From the NCBI GenBank assembly GCA_949318235.1, contig OX439131.1, forward strand, positions 23,947,903 to 24,011,902: a stretch of DNA of 64,000 nucleotides. The letters run 5' to 3'. A program made the position numbers and the translations under genes. The DNA comes from Ecdyonurus torrentis. Lineage: Eukaryota > Arthropoda > Insecta > Ephemeroptera > Heptageniidae. Below are positions 1 through 14,519 of the stretch, in pieces; positions within the stretch are counted from its first letter, which is position 1, and every line of letters starts with the position of its first letter. The notes under the pieces were generated by a model that was not told the DNA's origin, made no database searches, and was given only the letters and a program-made list of their open reading frames with translations.

Positions 1-3000
1 ATGAAAAAGTTTTTTATTTTCTTCAAGTTTGAAATAATAAAACAAATCTTTAATTTTGTGACGTAAAATATTGTTTCAATATGTTTTTCTGTTTTATACG
101 TATATGTAAAAACTTTTCACTCAACAAAAATATTGTTTTATTATTATTTTAGAAACAAAATCATATTTATATTTTTTTTTCGTTGTTGTTGTGTATCTGT
201 GCGTGTATAAAATTTTATTTAGATGTTGTAATAAAATTTTAACTGTATATAGAAACTGAAATAAAAAGAGAATATTATTATTTTATGTATAACAAATTTC
301 TTTGTTTTCAAAAAATATATATAGACTTGTATATATTCATTTCTTGATACACAACAAAATATTACAATAAATCACGTTGAAGTGAAAAATATATCATTTT
401 TTTTATAAAAAAAATCTCTCTCTCTCTCTCTCTTTCTTCTTTTTTTCCATTCTTTTTGTATAAAAATACTTCCATTATATTAAAACGCTGAATGTGCATT
501 TTAATGCCAGTGATGCATGCAAAAAAGAGGGTAAAAATTTTCATTTATTTTTCTCTCTTTATATATTCTATAAACACCCTATTTTTCTTGTAATGAATAA
601 TATATTAATTTAAGTTTTTAACATTAATCGATATCAATTATTGTTTATAAGAATGAAAAATACAATAAAATATTGTATTGTTTATAGAAAGTGTAAACCA
701 ATTAACTAGGTGGCTATTTTATTATAGAAACAATGGTTAAGGGTTGTATTTTATTAGGGTACGATTGATGAGCTTTTATTTACAACTCCCTCCCTCTCTT
801 TGTTGGTAATAGAGTTAAAGTGAAAAATTTGCTGAAACGGCTTTACTTCCTGTAATAAATTTTTTATTCTTTTTTTTTTTTTTTTTTTACGTATAATATG
901 GCAACAGTAATTCGATTTCCTCTTATAGAGTAGATAAATTAATTTTCTTTTGTTTTCTCAATATGTGTGTTCAGCCACTCTAATGTAATTAAACCTATTT
1001 TTTATTTCTTTTTTTTTTTTGCTCGTATTTTTCTTTACTAAAGTTGAAATGTTAAATCACTGATAATATTAATCAACTATGTAATTAATGTTTTTAGAGA
1101 CACCTTTTTTTTACTGTGTATTTATATCAAATAATTAGTTTTGGTGTTAAGTACAATGAGTGAAATACAGACATCTGATCATGCGAGTATATAGAAATTG
1201 ACTTTCTTTAAATTGTGTGAAAATTTTACCTCTTTATGGTTTTCTAGTAATTGTAATAAAAAAAAAAGTCTGTATTTTTTTCTCGTAAATTGTTCATTAA
1301 AACAAAAATTTGCTAGTCGGGCAACAAAAACAAAACATGGACTCAAAAAACTGACGGATTAAAAAATAGTCAATAAATAAAATAGGCAAACAAATTCCAT
1401 CGCTATTTTGACAGTTTTTATTTTATGATTATAAATATTTAATGAGTGTGGAAAGATTTTAATCCCTCCCTCTTTTTCTCTAAAATTAAATTGAACTTTA
1501 ATAATAAAACGTATAAAAAAAAACTTTATAATTGTATCTTATACCTAAATGAATCTCAAAGTAACATTTCATTTATATAAATTATTATTACTGCATGCTC
1601 GCAATTACAATTTAAAATTGACGTTTAATTTTACACTGAAATGTAATAACATTTCAAATCATATATGAAAGTATACTAAATCAATGGTTTTCTATTATAA
1701 AATATTTGATTTTTTTTTTTCCTAATTCTTTTACTTTGTTCAAATTCTTTTTTATTTGGAATAAAAAAAAAGTACATGATGGACACCTGCAAGAAAAAGA
1801 GTGTTAACATGACAAGCATATACAATCATAATAATGAACCGTTTCAATTACTATATTGATGAAGTTGGGTTTTAAAATAATAATTACAAAACATTTTATA
1901 TATTTGAAACACTGCGGTGTGTAGTTAAACTTTTAATGTCTCTTTTTTTTTTCTTCTTATAATTAACTTTTTTTTTTTTTTTTTTTTTTTTGCACGTAGT
2001 GTATTTGTCAGCTGTTTCCGTCTTCATAAGATGAGACTTTATACACTTATAGATTCTTATCTAGTTAATTTCTCCACACAAAAAAAAACTGGATTAATTT
2101 CATACTTTTATTAAAAAAAATTTTTATATAATATAGTATATTTATTTATTTATATAAAGAAAAAACTTCCGAATAAGAAAAAAAAAAAAAAAAGATTAAC
2201 TATCTTTCTAAAAAGTACTTGTTTTTAATTGCTTTTTTATATGTATAGACAATGTTTATTAAAAAAAATGTAATTTTTCAGAATAACAAACTTAATTTAT
2301 TTTACATTTATTTCAATAATTCTGTTAACACTTTGTATTACAACTTTTATCAAAAAAAAATATTATAATTCATGACATTAGTTTTTTTTTATGTTTCAAA
2401 AATAATTATATATTTATATTAAAAAAAACCGTTAAATATATATTTCTTTAATATCAATTTTTTAAATTAGATGCTATACAAATTTAACCTAAATTTTATT
2501 TTGTTAATTTTTTTTATTTAAAAAGAAAGTCAATCTTAATTAAATAATTATAAAAGATTTCTGAAGTGAAAATCGTATTATATATTAGTAAAATAATATT
2601 ATGTTGTATATAGATATTATTGTCAGGATAATTTTATTTATAATTTGAAATAGTCAATTATAAGAATGTTTTAAACATTTAAATATAGGTGGTTTTTTAT
2701 AATGACCGGTAGTTTATAAGAATTAATTTATATGAATTAAGTAATTTAAGAAGTGAGATTATTTCTGAACAAACTGTTAACAAACTTTTTTTTGCTATGT
2801 ATATATTAATAACACAATACACACAGATGGTTTGTAATGGTACATTTTTCTACAGGAAAAAATGAGTTAAAATGCATAAATGAAACACTATATAACATTT
2901 ATGCACACAGAAAGATAGAATTAACATGATAGGTATATAAACTATGTTATAATCATTATTCATTTTAAAATATATCATACATAATAATTGTATTTAATGT

Positions 3001-6000
3001 GTTTGATAGTTCTAGAAAGTTAGTATTCACATCTGAATGATGTTAATTCTATGTGAAAATCTTAAAATTACAGTATATACTTCTACGTATACTAAGATTC
3101 AGTATGATAACAAATTGATATTGATTATAATAATAAAAATGTTATTAAATAAATTTAAATAAAAAACAAACATATAATACTATCTAAAGCCATTATTAAA
3201 CTTATTATACACATGCCATTTTATTGTATGTATATATATATATATGTTTTCCTATACTATATATTGCATCACTAAAATTGTATACAATTATTTTCGTTTT
3301 AATAACGAGGAAGAAGAGGAACGATGATTTCATGTAAATTTTCAAGTTGTTTATGAAATAAGTTGACATTTCATTGGTCTGAATTTAAAATTAATATAAA
3401 TATTGATATAGCAATTCTCCATAATTCCAACGTTGATTCTATTTTATACATGTCTATAAAATATAATATATAGAGCTGCATATAAAACAAATCGTGTGTA
3501 TTTATTTAATTTTGTAAAAGTAATTATGCTTTATTTGCATTACGTATACAAGATCAAGACCATCATCTATAGTGACAGGAGATTTTACGAGAGATCTAAG
3601 TTCGATTCCAAGCTACTTTTTGATTGTTTTAACTCACAGGTTTAAGATGGTGCATTCTGGAGACATTTGCATGGTTGCAATGTCAACCATGCAAGACCAA
3701 CTCTGCACTTCAAGAAAACTGAACTGCAAATACTGCCAGGTTGAGTTCATTATATGGTATACTGTCTAACGATCTCAATCATGTATAATGTAAGGGTGTC
3801 TGCAAAATACTAATTGACGTGGTCGTGCTTGAATAAGACGTGTCTGTAACAATAAGAGAGAGAGAGAGAAAAAAAGAAAGAAAAAATAATAATATACAGT
3901 AGCATAATACACGGTATATACATAAACATAAAACAAACTCTTTGTTTAAAAACAAATAAAAGAACTTTGAAATAACAATGTATATAGAGAATATCCTAAT
4001 ATGTACAGATTATATTACTAAAGTTATTTAAATTTTTAATTATTTAATAAAACAACATGAGAAGGTCATATATACAAGCTGATGTCAGCATAGTGTATGT
4101 AAATTTGTTTACTTAATTGGTTGGTCGTATGCATAGTCACATCAGGTCCAAATAAAAGACTGGGTGGAGAACATCTCACATATGCTCAGGTGAGAAGTCG
4201 ACGAGCCCAAAGGCTGCTTCTTTTTTATATTCTTTTATTGCACCCTATACATAAGAGAAAAAATGTTTGTATGCTTTGTAAAAAAAAAAAAACAGGACTG
4301 CTACTGTGATGAAACAGCATCAGCCACTGTACCAAAATCTTTATTATTTTTTTTATTTATTATTATTATTTTTTATATATCATAACCATATATAAATAAA
4401 AAAAAGTAATAAAAAGGTAAAGGTAAAAAAACATACAACTCTCCATTGGAATCTTATACATTCTTGTTTTGTTATAACATTTTTATAGTTCGTAATTTCC
4501 GGGGATACTCATAAGTGTCGTTATAAAATGTTTAAAAATGGTGTTGTTTTTTATAGTATAGCTTTAAAAACATTCTTTATAGGTTTATATATATTTATAC
4601 ATACCAAAAAGTAACGAAATAAAATTATAATCCTTAACAAATAACCAAAAGGTATATTTTATTATTATTATTATTATTATTAAAGGGTATATAATGAAAT
4701 ATATTTTTATTATTTTGGATTCATAGATCAAAGTGTTGCGCATTAAAAATAAAAAATATAACTTATTGAGGTAAAGATTTTTTTTTTCCAAGATGGAATT
4801 TTGATGGTTTAAATGGTTTAGTATTGTGGTATTATAGTGGATAAAATAATATGATTTATGTTCAAAGTATAGTTAATATCGGTCGTTCAAGTCCCCATTT
4901 ATAATAAAATGAATCCGGAATTATTATAACATAGTCATATTAAGGTTACAGAAGTAAATAAAAGAATTAAATATATTTTATAAAAGGAAAGTTATATTAA
5001 AAAACACATTCCTTTAAACCATATGTATATTTAGAAATAAAAATGATAATCCTTGCTATATAAACCATTTTCTGAGCCAAAAATATTAATATTATGTAAA
5101 GAAAGGTTGTTTTCACAATTTAGTTTTTTTTCAGGCTCAATTAAGACAAAAAAATGCATTACAATAAATATATTTCAATAATCCGTATAACACTCTTCAT
5201 TAATTTTAATGCTTCTGTCACACAAATGTTATTTCTTTTCTATATATCTATAAAAATAAACTTTATTTGATATTGGTCTGCGACATTTTTATATACAAAT
5301 AAAAAAAGACTTACTATTATACACAAGTAAAAAAAAAACCTTGAAAATGGATTATCTATTAGATACATGTAAACCTTTTATATAGTGACATACAAAAAAC
5401 ATATAAGAGTGTAAAAAGTTAAAAGGTATTATAATACTTTGACAAACATACATTGAGTATTATATATATATAATAAATAAAGAAAAATAAATGTTTGATT
5501 TTCATGTATGTGAATGCTTTAAGAAAAATCTATACATATGAGAGAAATCAACATGCTTGTATAACTATAGAAAAAAAATTGTAGACGTATAGAAAAGAAA
5601 AAAAAATGAAAAATAGAAACACCCCCTAAAAAATATATATATTAAAAAAAAAAAAAAAAAAAAAGAATTTCAAGTTGGTCACAGTTGATCTGACATTTTG
5701 TATGTGTGCAGTCGAGAAATGAGAAATGATTCTTTATAAGCTTTCTTTCTTTATAAGTTCAAAGTTAACTCTGTCGGTATAAGACAGTATTTTTTTTTTT
5801 TTTTTTTTTACTTTACCGACAATGTTGGTTTTTTTAGTTCATTGCTATTGTATATGTCACAGGTAACACATAATAATGCGGGGGAGAGTGAGAGAGAGAG
5901 AGAGATTAATAATAAAGCAAGTTTGTTATATTGTTAAATCTATCTCTATATATGTGTGTGTTTGTATTTAGTACCCCCTACTGAGTAACTTTTTGTAATA

Positions 6001-6112
6001 TCGAAACTACATATGTATTCAAGTCATGTTTGCCGCAAAACATCAAACTACTTTCCCATAATGCTATACACCATTATAGTACTTGTATTACAAACATATA
6101 TTATACTATACA
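1..6112. other. AT-rich noncoding sequence
   Basis: Many poly(A)/poly(T) runs and short CT/GA/TA stretches are present. Small frames have no recognisable product. The only patch of more even composition is near 3,560-3,840. A 13-base inverted pair, ATAGAATTAACAT, lies at 2915-2927 with its complement at 3040-3052. Confidence 0.7.
3667..3694. other. Perfect 11-bp hairpin in a non-repetitive patch
   Basis: TTGCATGGTTG and CAACCATGCAA are separated by six bases. The surrounding sequence (about 3,560-3,840) is less AT-rich and free of simple repeats, unlike its surroundings, so it may be a conserved noncoding segment. A 65-codon plus frame here has no recognisable product. Confidence 0.4.
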
Positions 6113-6114
6113 TA

Positions 6115-6851
<737 letters not shown>

Positions 6852-8722
6852 TACATAACTTTCCATTCTTATAAGTCATCATACAATACCATGTTCGTGA
6901 GGTGTCTTAACAGTCTTAACACTATGACACTTTGCAATAAATAGAGAAAATAAATTTTCACTTTAACCTTTATATATCATATTAAATCGATTTTACGTGT
7001 TTTATTGCCATAAAAATATATATTATAGGAAAAGATTATATTTTAATGATATATATAGAAAGAAAAAAGGGTGGAAAAAAAAAGGTTAAATAGGATATAC
7101 TTATATTAAGTGAAATCTATATTTTAGCTGATATTATTATGATGTTTATATATTTATAAGATAATGTGTTTTTTATGAATATTAAAGAATAAACAATTTA
7201 CATTATATGAATAAAGAGAGAGTTATATATGCATGTAATCATGTCGCAAATACTAATGTTGTTTTTGTGTACGTAATATGCAACAACGCCTTCACAATAA
7301 AATTATATTATTAAGTATATATAAAGTCTAATATTTTTTCTATTGTTTTTCATGGGTACAAAATCTTTTAAAATAGATTTTTGATGTAATAAATGTGTAA
7401 TTTACAAATATAAATGTAATGATCATATTTTCTACACACGATTGTGATAATCATAATACATTTTACCATTTAAACTATAAGAGCGAGTTTTATTCCTTGT
7501 AAGATTAAAAAGAATAAAACTGCCCATTTAGATCGTCTTTTTATATACATGGGAAATACGTATATAATCACAAGTGTATATTGTACACGTACACTCTTTA
7601 CTGTAAATGTTTTACAAATAAATTAGTAATAAATAACAATGTAAAATTATATTTAAATGATATATAGAAAAAATAATGATATTAAATATAGTAATAGTGA
7701 ATTAGTAGTAGTATATAAAAAAGTGAATAGAAAAAGAAAGACAAAATGCATTAAAATTTACGTTGAAATAAATTTGAAGAATTTAAAATTAATATGTATC
7801 TGAAGGTTTGAATATATATTTTTGGACTTTATAAAGTCAAATTGTCAATAAGTCAATATGCAAAAAATGTAGACTTGTAGAGTGAAATGTAAATATATAT
7901 GTATAAGTACACCATTGGTGTTTAATAAATGAAATAATAATAAAGTCAAATTGTAATATACTACACCTTTTTGTAAAGAGTTTAATATTTTGACTGTCTC
8001 GATACTATAGTTTTGTTGCTTTTGTTATTGTTTCAAAATTTCACAATTCTATATATTTCTATACTTTTTATATATTATACATTATTTTATAGCTGCATAG
8101 TATTCAACAATGCATTACAGAGGTAACATAAAACTTATAGTTGTATTGACTACAATGAATGCAAAAGGAACATTATAGGAACTCTTTTTGAATTTTGTTA
8201 TAGAAGTTTCCAAATCGTAAAACAATAAAAGTAATTAAATTCGTGCAATTCTTATTTTTATACCAATTTCAAAATATTCAATTTTTAAATTAAAATTTGA
8301 AATTATAAAAGTATAAAATTTAGAAAAATATATATAAAAGTTATTATACTTATAGCTCTTTTTTATATTTTTGTAAGTTTTATTATTAACTTTATATATT
8401 TTTTTTTATAAAAAAACTTAAAACCACGATTTTCAATTTAAAAACATTAAAAAGTGCCCTTCTCCTCATTTTTTTTGAGACTCTTACAAAATTGCACGAG
8501 TTTTGCATATCAATGAGTAGAAAAAAAAGCACTTCGTATGAGAGAGAGAGAGAGAGAGAGAGAAGATTATAATAGAATAAAAATGAACTTTGTCTCTACA
8601 CATAATATTAATAAAAAAATATTATAATCCAGTTTCCTGACTTTGAATGCAAGAACTAAAAAGAATAATACAGTATATATATAAAATAATAATAATAATA
8701 TCATTCATTTATTCCAATGTAT

Positions 8723-8725
<3 letters not shown>

Positions 8726-8766
<41 letters not shown>
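8726..8766. repeat. (CT)n microsatellite
   Basis: An uninterrupted CT tract of about 41 bases. A shorter (GA)n lies at 8540-8563. Confidence 0.95.
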
Positions 8767-8768
<2 letters not shown>

Positions 8769-11187
8769 AAATTTATATTCATTGCATTTTAAATAGACTT
8801 CACCATGATGCCTAGAGGGATATTTAATATAATATTGTTAAATAATATTTTACAATCATATATATATATAGCAATTGAAAAAAAATATATATATTATAAT
8901 TCTACTTATTATTATACAAGATCAGTTATTATAATAATATATTTCTCAATGATTTTTTTATGTCATTCCTATATTATACTATAATGCATTTCCTTCATAT
9001 TATTTCAAATTTTTGATATTATAAAAATGTTTAATTATATCCTATATAGAAATAAATATTATAAACCTATTTTGATCGTTTATAGTATATATTCAATATA
9101 TTTTGTCATTGAAATATCATAATATTTAACACGTATTAGGTTAAAATGAAAGTAGGTCTAAAATTGAAAAAAAAAATATGTATATATGTATTTATTAATT
9201 ATATTAAATTGTTATTGTGGGTGTTATTCTATATGTATTCTGATTTTATTTAATGATATTTAAAATAATTCGTTTAATACGACGTGTTGCTCTAAAAACC
9301 TCAATATTTTAATAAATAATAATTTTATTTCCTTTTACTATATAAGCATGCACCCTCTCCATTAATAATATCTATTTTATTTATCTCTATAAATAAAAAA
9401 AAATACAAAAGAAATATTTTTATATTGTTATGATGAATAATAACAACAATAATAATAATAACATATTATGTAGGGTCATTGGTCATTACATATTATATAG
9501 AAGATATCACACACGTTGTTATATAGCTGTAGTTACATGGAAATTTTGCAATATATATAAACAAATTTCATTTCATTGAAATAAGGAATTATTGATGACA
9601 ATTATAAGGTATAGCAATTTTAATTCATTCATTCAAAAAAATTGAATTATTTTGATTATTTTTTAAGATAAATTTAAAGTGCTATAGAGATTAATTTAAT
9701 TGATATAGAAATCAAAATAAAATTTTAATAAGACGTATCTTAAAAACATAAAAAGCCAGTTTGTGCTTTTCCATTATAATTCTGGAAAGTTCTTACCTGT
9801 CAATAAGACAATGTCTTGACTGGGATTGGGTTTGGTGTAGCACGATAACACAATATGGAAAATGGCAAGCAAATAATTTATATTGAAAAGTTAAAAAAAA
9901 AAAAAAAAAAAAAAAAAAACTTAAAATACGCAATTGATTTATTTAAGATTATCAATTTTTTAGATCAAGAATACATATATATAAAAGATTATAATGCAAC
10001 AGATGTAATATCATTATAGGAAACGCTATATTTTATAAAAATGGCGTCACTCATGGCATACTGACATTTGTCTTTAAAATAAATTATATCTAATTTAATA
10101 AATGATCTCATGTAAACATATCTCATTTAAAAAAAAATTGTTATTGTTGTATGCAAAAGATATTATTGGGCGTTTAAAATAGGAAATATACATCACAATA
10201 CAAAAATCTTATAATATACTCTCTCTTTCTCAAATTGAATACATAATGCACTATCACGTTTTTAATCCTTATTATTATTATATTGAAGTTTTGTAGATTA
10301 TACTTCATTTGTTGTATATTGAATAACAAAACTTTTTTGATTTTATATAAGATATAGTTCAGAAAACTTCTTTTCTTTTCCGTGTTTGCAATTTATATAT
10401 TATTAATAATAAAACTTTTTCATATACAAAAACGATGACGGTGCTTTAAATAAAAATATTTAAACAAACGACTTATCATTATTGCATAACATTAATTATA
10501 TATTTTAAATATATAATAACAAAATTATTTAATAATATAATAATGATTATATCAGCAGTTTTTTTTTTTAATTCCTTTTCTTTCCAAATATAAAAGTTTC
10601 TATATATGTATACATACATAATATAATAAAAACATATATATAACAAGCTTCAATCAAAATAAAGTTTTATTACAGTAACTAATTTTTATGAATATAATAT
10701 TTAACAAAAGATTTTTTGATACGTCAATGTATACTCTCAGTAGCTATAGATTAATAATTTTCAATTGTTTGGCATAGAGTATAATGAGTCAGTTAACTTT
10801 TTTTTTTTTTTTTTTAATGCATGGAAAGTAATATTAAAACTCAATGGCTAAAAACTTTTTATATTATACGCTATACAATCTATTGTTGACCTTATAACAC
10901 TGGGTGATTAATACCGTACACTCTTTTCAAATCATGAACTTTTCCACACTATATGCAAAAGGCCTTTTTTTTTTTTTTTTTTTTTTTAATAAAAATGCGT
11001 TGATCTAAACAAGATTCTAAATCATGTATTCAAACGTCGGAGTTCTGTATTATATATTTATAAAACTATTTCGTTTTTCTTTTCTTTTTTTTTTCTTTTT
11101 CTTTTTTTCCTTTTTTTTTGTGCGGCTTCTTTTTTTAAATTAAAAACCTTTACATGTATACATATGTTAAATATATTATGACGCATA

Positions 11188-11189
<2 letters not shown>

Positions 11190-11269
<80 letters not shown>
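11190..11269. repeat. (TA)n microsatellite
   Basis: About 40 uninterrupted TA units. Confidence 0.97.
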
Positions 11270-11274
<5 letters not shown>

Positions 11275-11590
11275 CTCCTGGGATGAATTTAATTGAAAAT
11301 TATGCTTATATAAGAAGTATTAACTTATGGTTTTGCTTATGTGTGACTTGATACTAATTCTTGTTGAAGTTTTTGATACTATTATATTTTTATTCTTTTT
11401 ATTATAATGTATATCCTACACACAAACACACACACACACATATATTTATATATTTCTTCTTTTATATATTACATATTATAATAAATATACAGTGAAGCAA
11501 AAGTTAAAAAGCGGTTCAAGTTTCCTTTCATCGCTGTCCAAGCGGCGACAAGGCAAAACCGTGGATAATTGCTCCGTATACCGCCTCACG

Positions 11591-11709
<119 letters not shown>

Positions 11710-12314
11710 GTTCTTGATTCATAATATTTTAAGTAGGTAGCACCAGTAATACATATTTATATATGAATTCGTTTGTAATTATAATTCTTTTGTCACTATA
11801 TAGAACCTCTTGTTAGTATAAATATTCATTTTCATTATATTATTCTTTTATACATACATACATATATTTTTTATAATATATATATAAGGTGATTATTATT
11901 ATTTTTTATATTATTAGCTCAATTACAAAACATGATTAAATTAAATTATTATGTATCATAATAAAAAAGAGAAAGTTAATGATAATTATTTTTTTATTTG
12001 ATTTTTATATATATATTCAAAATAAAGTAATATTATATTAATACCTCTAGGTATTTTATATATTTATATTATAATACAAAATGATGCCCTATTTAAATAA
12101 ATTTTGATTGGATAAAGAGAGATTTGTCTTCCTATGTTTTCGTGACAGGAATATTGTATTTTATTATATACTTAGAAAATTTATTTGTATATTATTATTA
12201 TACAGAAATGATATTTTATTATGTATAGATTATTGTGTTATATATATAATATCTCATGTCAATTTTGTTAGTTATGATTTCCCAATATATTTGTAGAATA
12301 GTTTACAAGCAAAC

Positions 12315-12399
12315 AAAAACTTGTACACGCCATGTCAAAATAAAGAAAATAAAGAAAAAAAAATGTAAAGAGGGTTGCCGACATGGCGTGCAAGTTTTT
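12315..12399. other. Strong hairpin with 20-bp stem and 2-base bulge
   Basis: AAAAACTTG-TA-CACGCCATGTC (12315-12336) pairs with GACATGGCGTG-CAAGTTTTT (12380-12399). The stem is perfect apart from the bulged TA, with a purine-rich loop of 43 bases. Stem length is within the range of a microRNA precursor, but the loop is long and no sign of expression can be read. It may also be a small inverted-repeat remnant. Confidence 0.6.
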
Positions 12400-14309
12400 T
12401 TTTATAAATATATATAAAAAATAAACTATTTACTGGCATCGCGGAGCACCAAAATTTCAACGCGACGCGAGGCTATATGCCGTGTAAAACCACCATGTGC
12501 CCACATTGCTGCATAACTTTTAGGATACAATAAGTTTGCTTTGCCACACAAAAAAAAAAAAAAAAAAAAAAAAGCATTTATAAGATAAAATTAAGTTGTT
12601 TTCCTTTTCCCTTTTTTTTTTAAAGGCCATAAAAGTTTAAGGTTTTGTGTTTTGCATATAATTATATTTGTGTGCTATATGTTCCTAATTTCACTGTGTG
12701 TATAGAATTTTTTTATTATTATTATTTTTTTTTACAAGATTGAGATTTTTTGTTTTGTTAAAAAACTTATAACAATTTCAAAAATTGTTATAAACATAAT
12801 GTTTCTTTTTAATATTCTTAAATAAACTTTAATTTAATTTCTCTAAAATAAAATCTTCTTCCTTTCTATACCGCAGCAATTGTATGTCGCACATTTTTCT
12901 TCAAAAACCTACCGACAATCACCATGAGATCCAAAAAAACTTTTTAATTGAACATGTTTTTAAACCAGGAACACTTATACACAAGCATTATATTTTCTAC
13001 TTCCGCAAATCATGATTTTTTTTTTCGATTTGATATAATTATTAGTTGAGTATAATTTTATGTAGTTTAATAGCTTTAATTTTCAATTTACATTTCATCG
13101 ATAGATAATTTTTTATCAGTACTTTTATATCAACAAACCATGTAATACATGAGGCAGTCTGGCACCAAACAACAACACAATTAAAGATAATGAAAAATTT
13201 ACTGCAAAAATTATTCACCATTGTTGTATAACTTCAAATTGTACACCAAAAACATTAAAATTAGAAACTTTGTCAAATTTGTCATCAGTTTTGAAATATA
13301 TTACAATTCTTCCACTTTAATATAAGTTTTTGATTATCTTTAAATAAAAGCGATTGTGCGTATTTATTTAATTGTTTATTAGATGAATATCTTTATAATT
13401 TTCAATATTTTTAACAAATTATTTTATTACCGTCAAATTGATTTATAAAGTAATTAAATTATATTTGATAAAATAATATTTAAAGCTAATAAAATCACCG
13501 CATATTTACTTATATTTAAATAGTAATTTACCTTTTATTTTCTTATTAAGTTATTATATTATTTTAAATAGGGCATTTATAGTACAAAAATGTATGATTT
13601 ATTATTGTTTGATATTATCTTATATTTATAATAATATGTAAATTTTTAATGGCTGACTAAATACTCTATAAGTAATGAATAAAATGCTTGTTTGCTTTAA
13701 AGTCTAGAGCTAAAAATAAAAACATTTATTAAGGATTCGGATCGATCGTCTTTCTGCGGCAATTGATCGCATCTGTCTATATAACGAAAGAAAACAATAG
13801 AGGTCATTGAGAAAACTGAGTAAACAGTTCGTATATATATATAGTTAAGATTAATTAAAATTAATAGTCATGTAATTAAAAGTGCCTATCTTAAGAAGAT
13901 TTCTAATTAGATTCAAGTAATAATTTATACATTTAAGTACAACGTATATGAGTAATTTTCTTTTTCAATTTTATTTGTATGAAACACATAGGCTGTACTG
14001 TAATGAATCACTTAAAACTTGAAATGTATATACGTTTCCTTAAATGTTGTAACGTATATTATAACATTTTTTTTTTTTAGAAAAAAATGCATTAATAATG
14101 CACTTAAATTTATTTTAAATAGTTGGTTCATTGAAAGTGTAATATACTGTATTGTATAGTGTTTATATATATATTGTTTTAATTTAACATCGAATCTATA
14201 AGATTTGACTATATTAAGATTTTCTAATGTATAGATACAAATCGATCGATGAATATAGGAAAAAGTATTTAAGCCTTATTTGACTGTAATATATAAACCC
14301 TAATGATCA

Positions 14310-14519
14310 TGTTCGTAAACCCAGTTTGTTTGTTTTTTGCTTCAGAGCATTCAAAAATTACGATCACCGAAATAGAATTGCAAATCTTTGGAGCAAAGAA
14401 ACAGGGTTTATACGAACATCATAATGCTGTTCGTAAACCCCTGTTTTCTGCTATATACTAAAATGACGATGCAAATGGAATTCGTATGTTTTGGTGCAAG
14501 AAAATAGGGTTTACGAACA
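14310..14519. repeat. Two tandem units with shared inverted termini TGTTCGTAAACCC
   Basis: Unit 1 (14310-14418) and unit 2 (14428-14519) each begin with TGTTCGTAAACCC and end with its reverse complement; the right end of unit 1 has a 2-base insertion. The interiors are related as direct repeats (AAAATKACGAT, then TTTGGWGCAARGAAA). A 9-base spacer separates the units. They look like a short tandem array of a small palindromic repeat, or two copies of a tiny MITE. No coding capacity is present. Confidence 0.8.
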
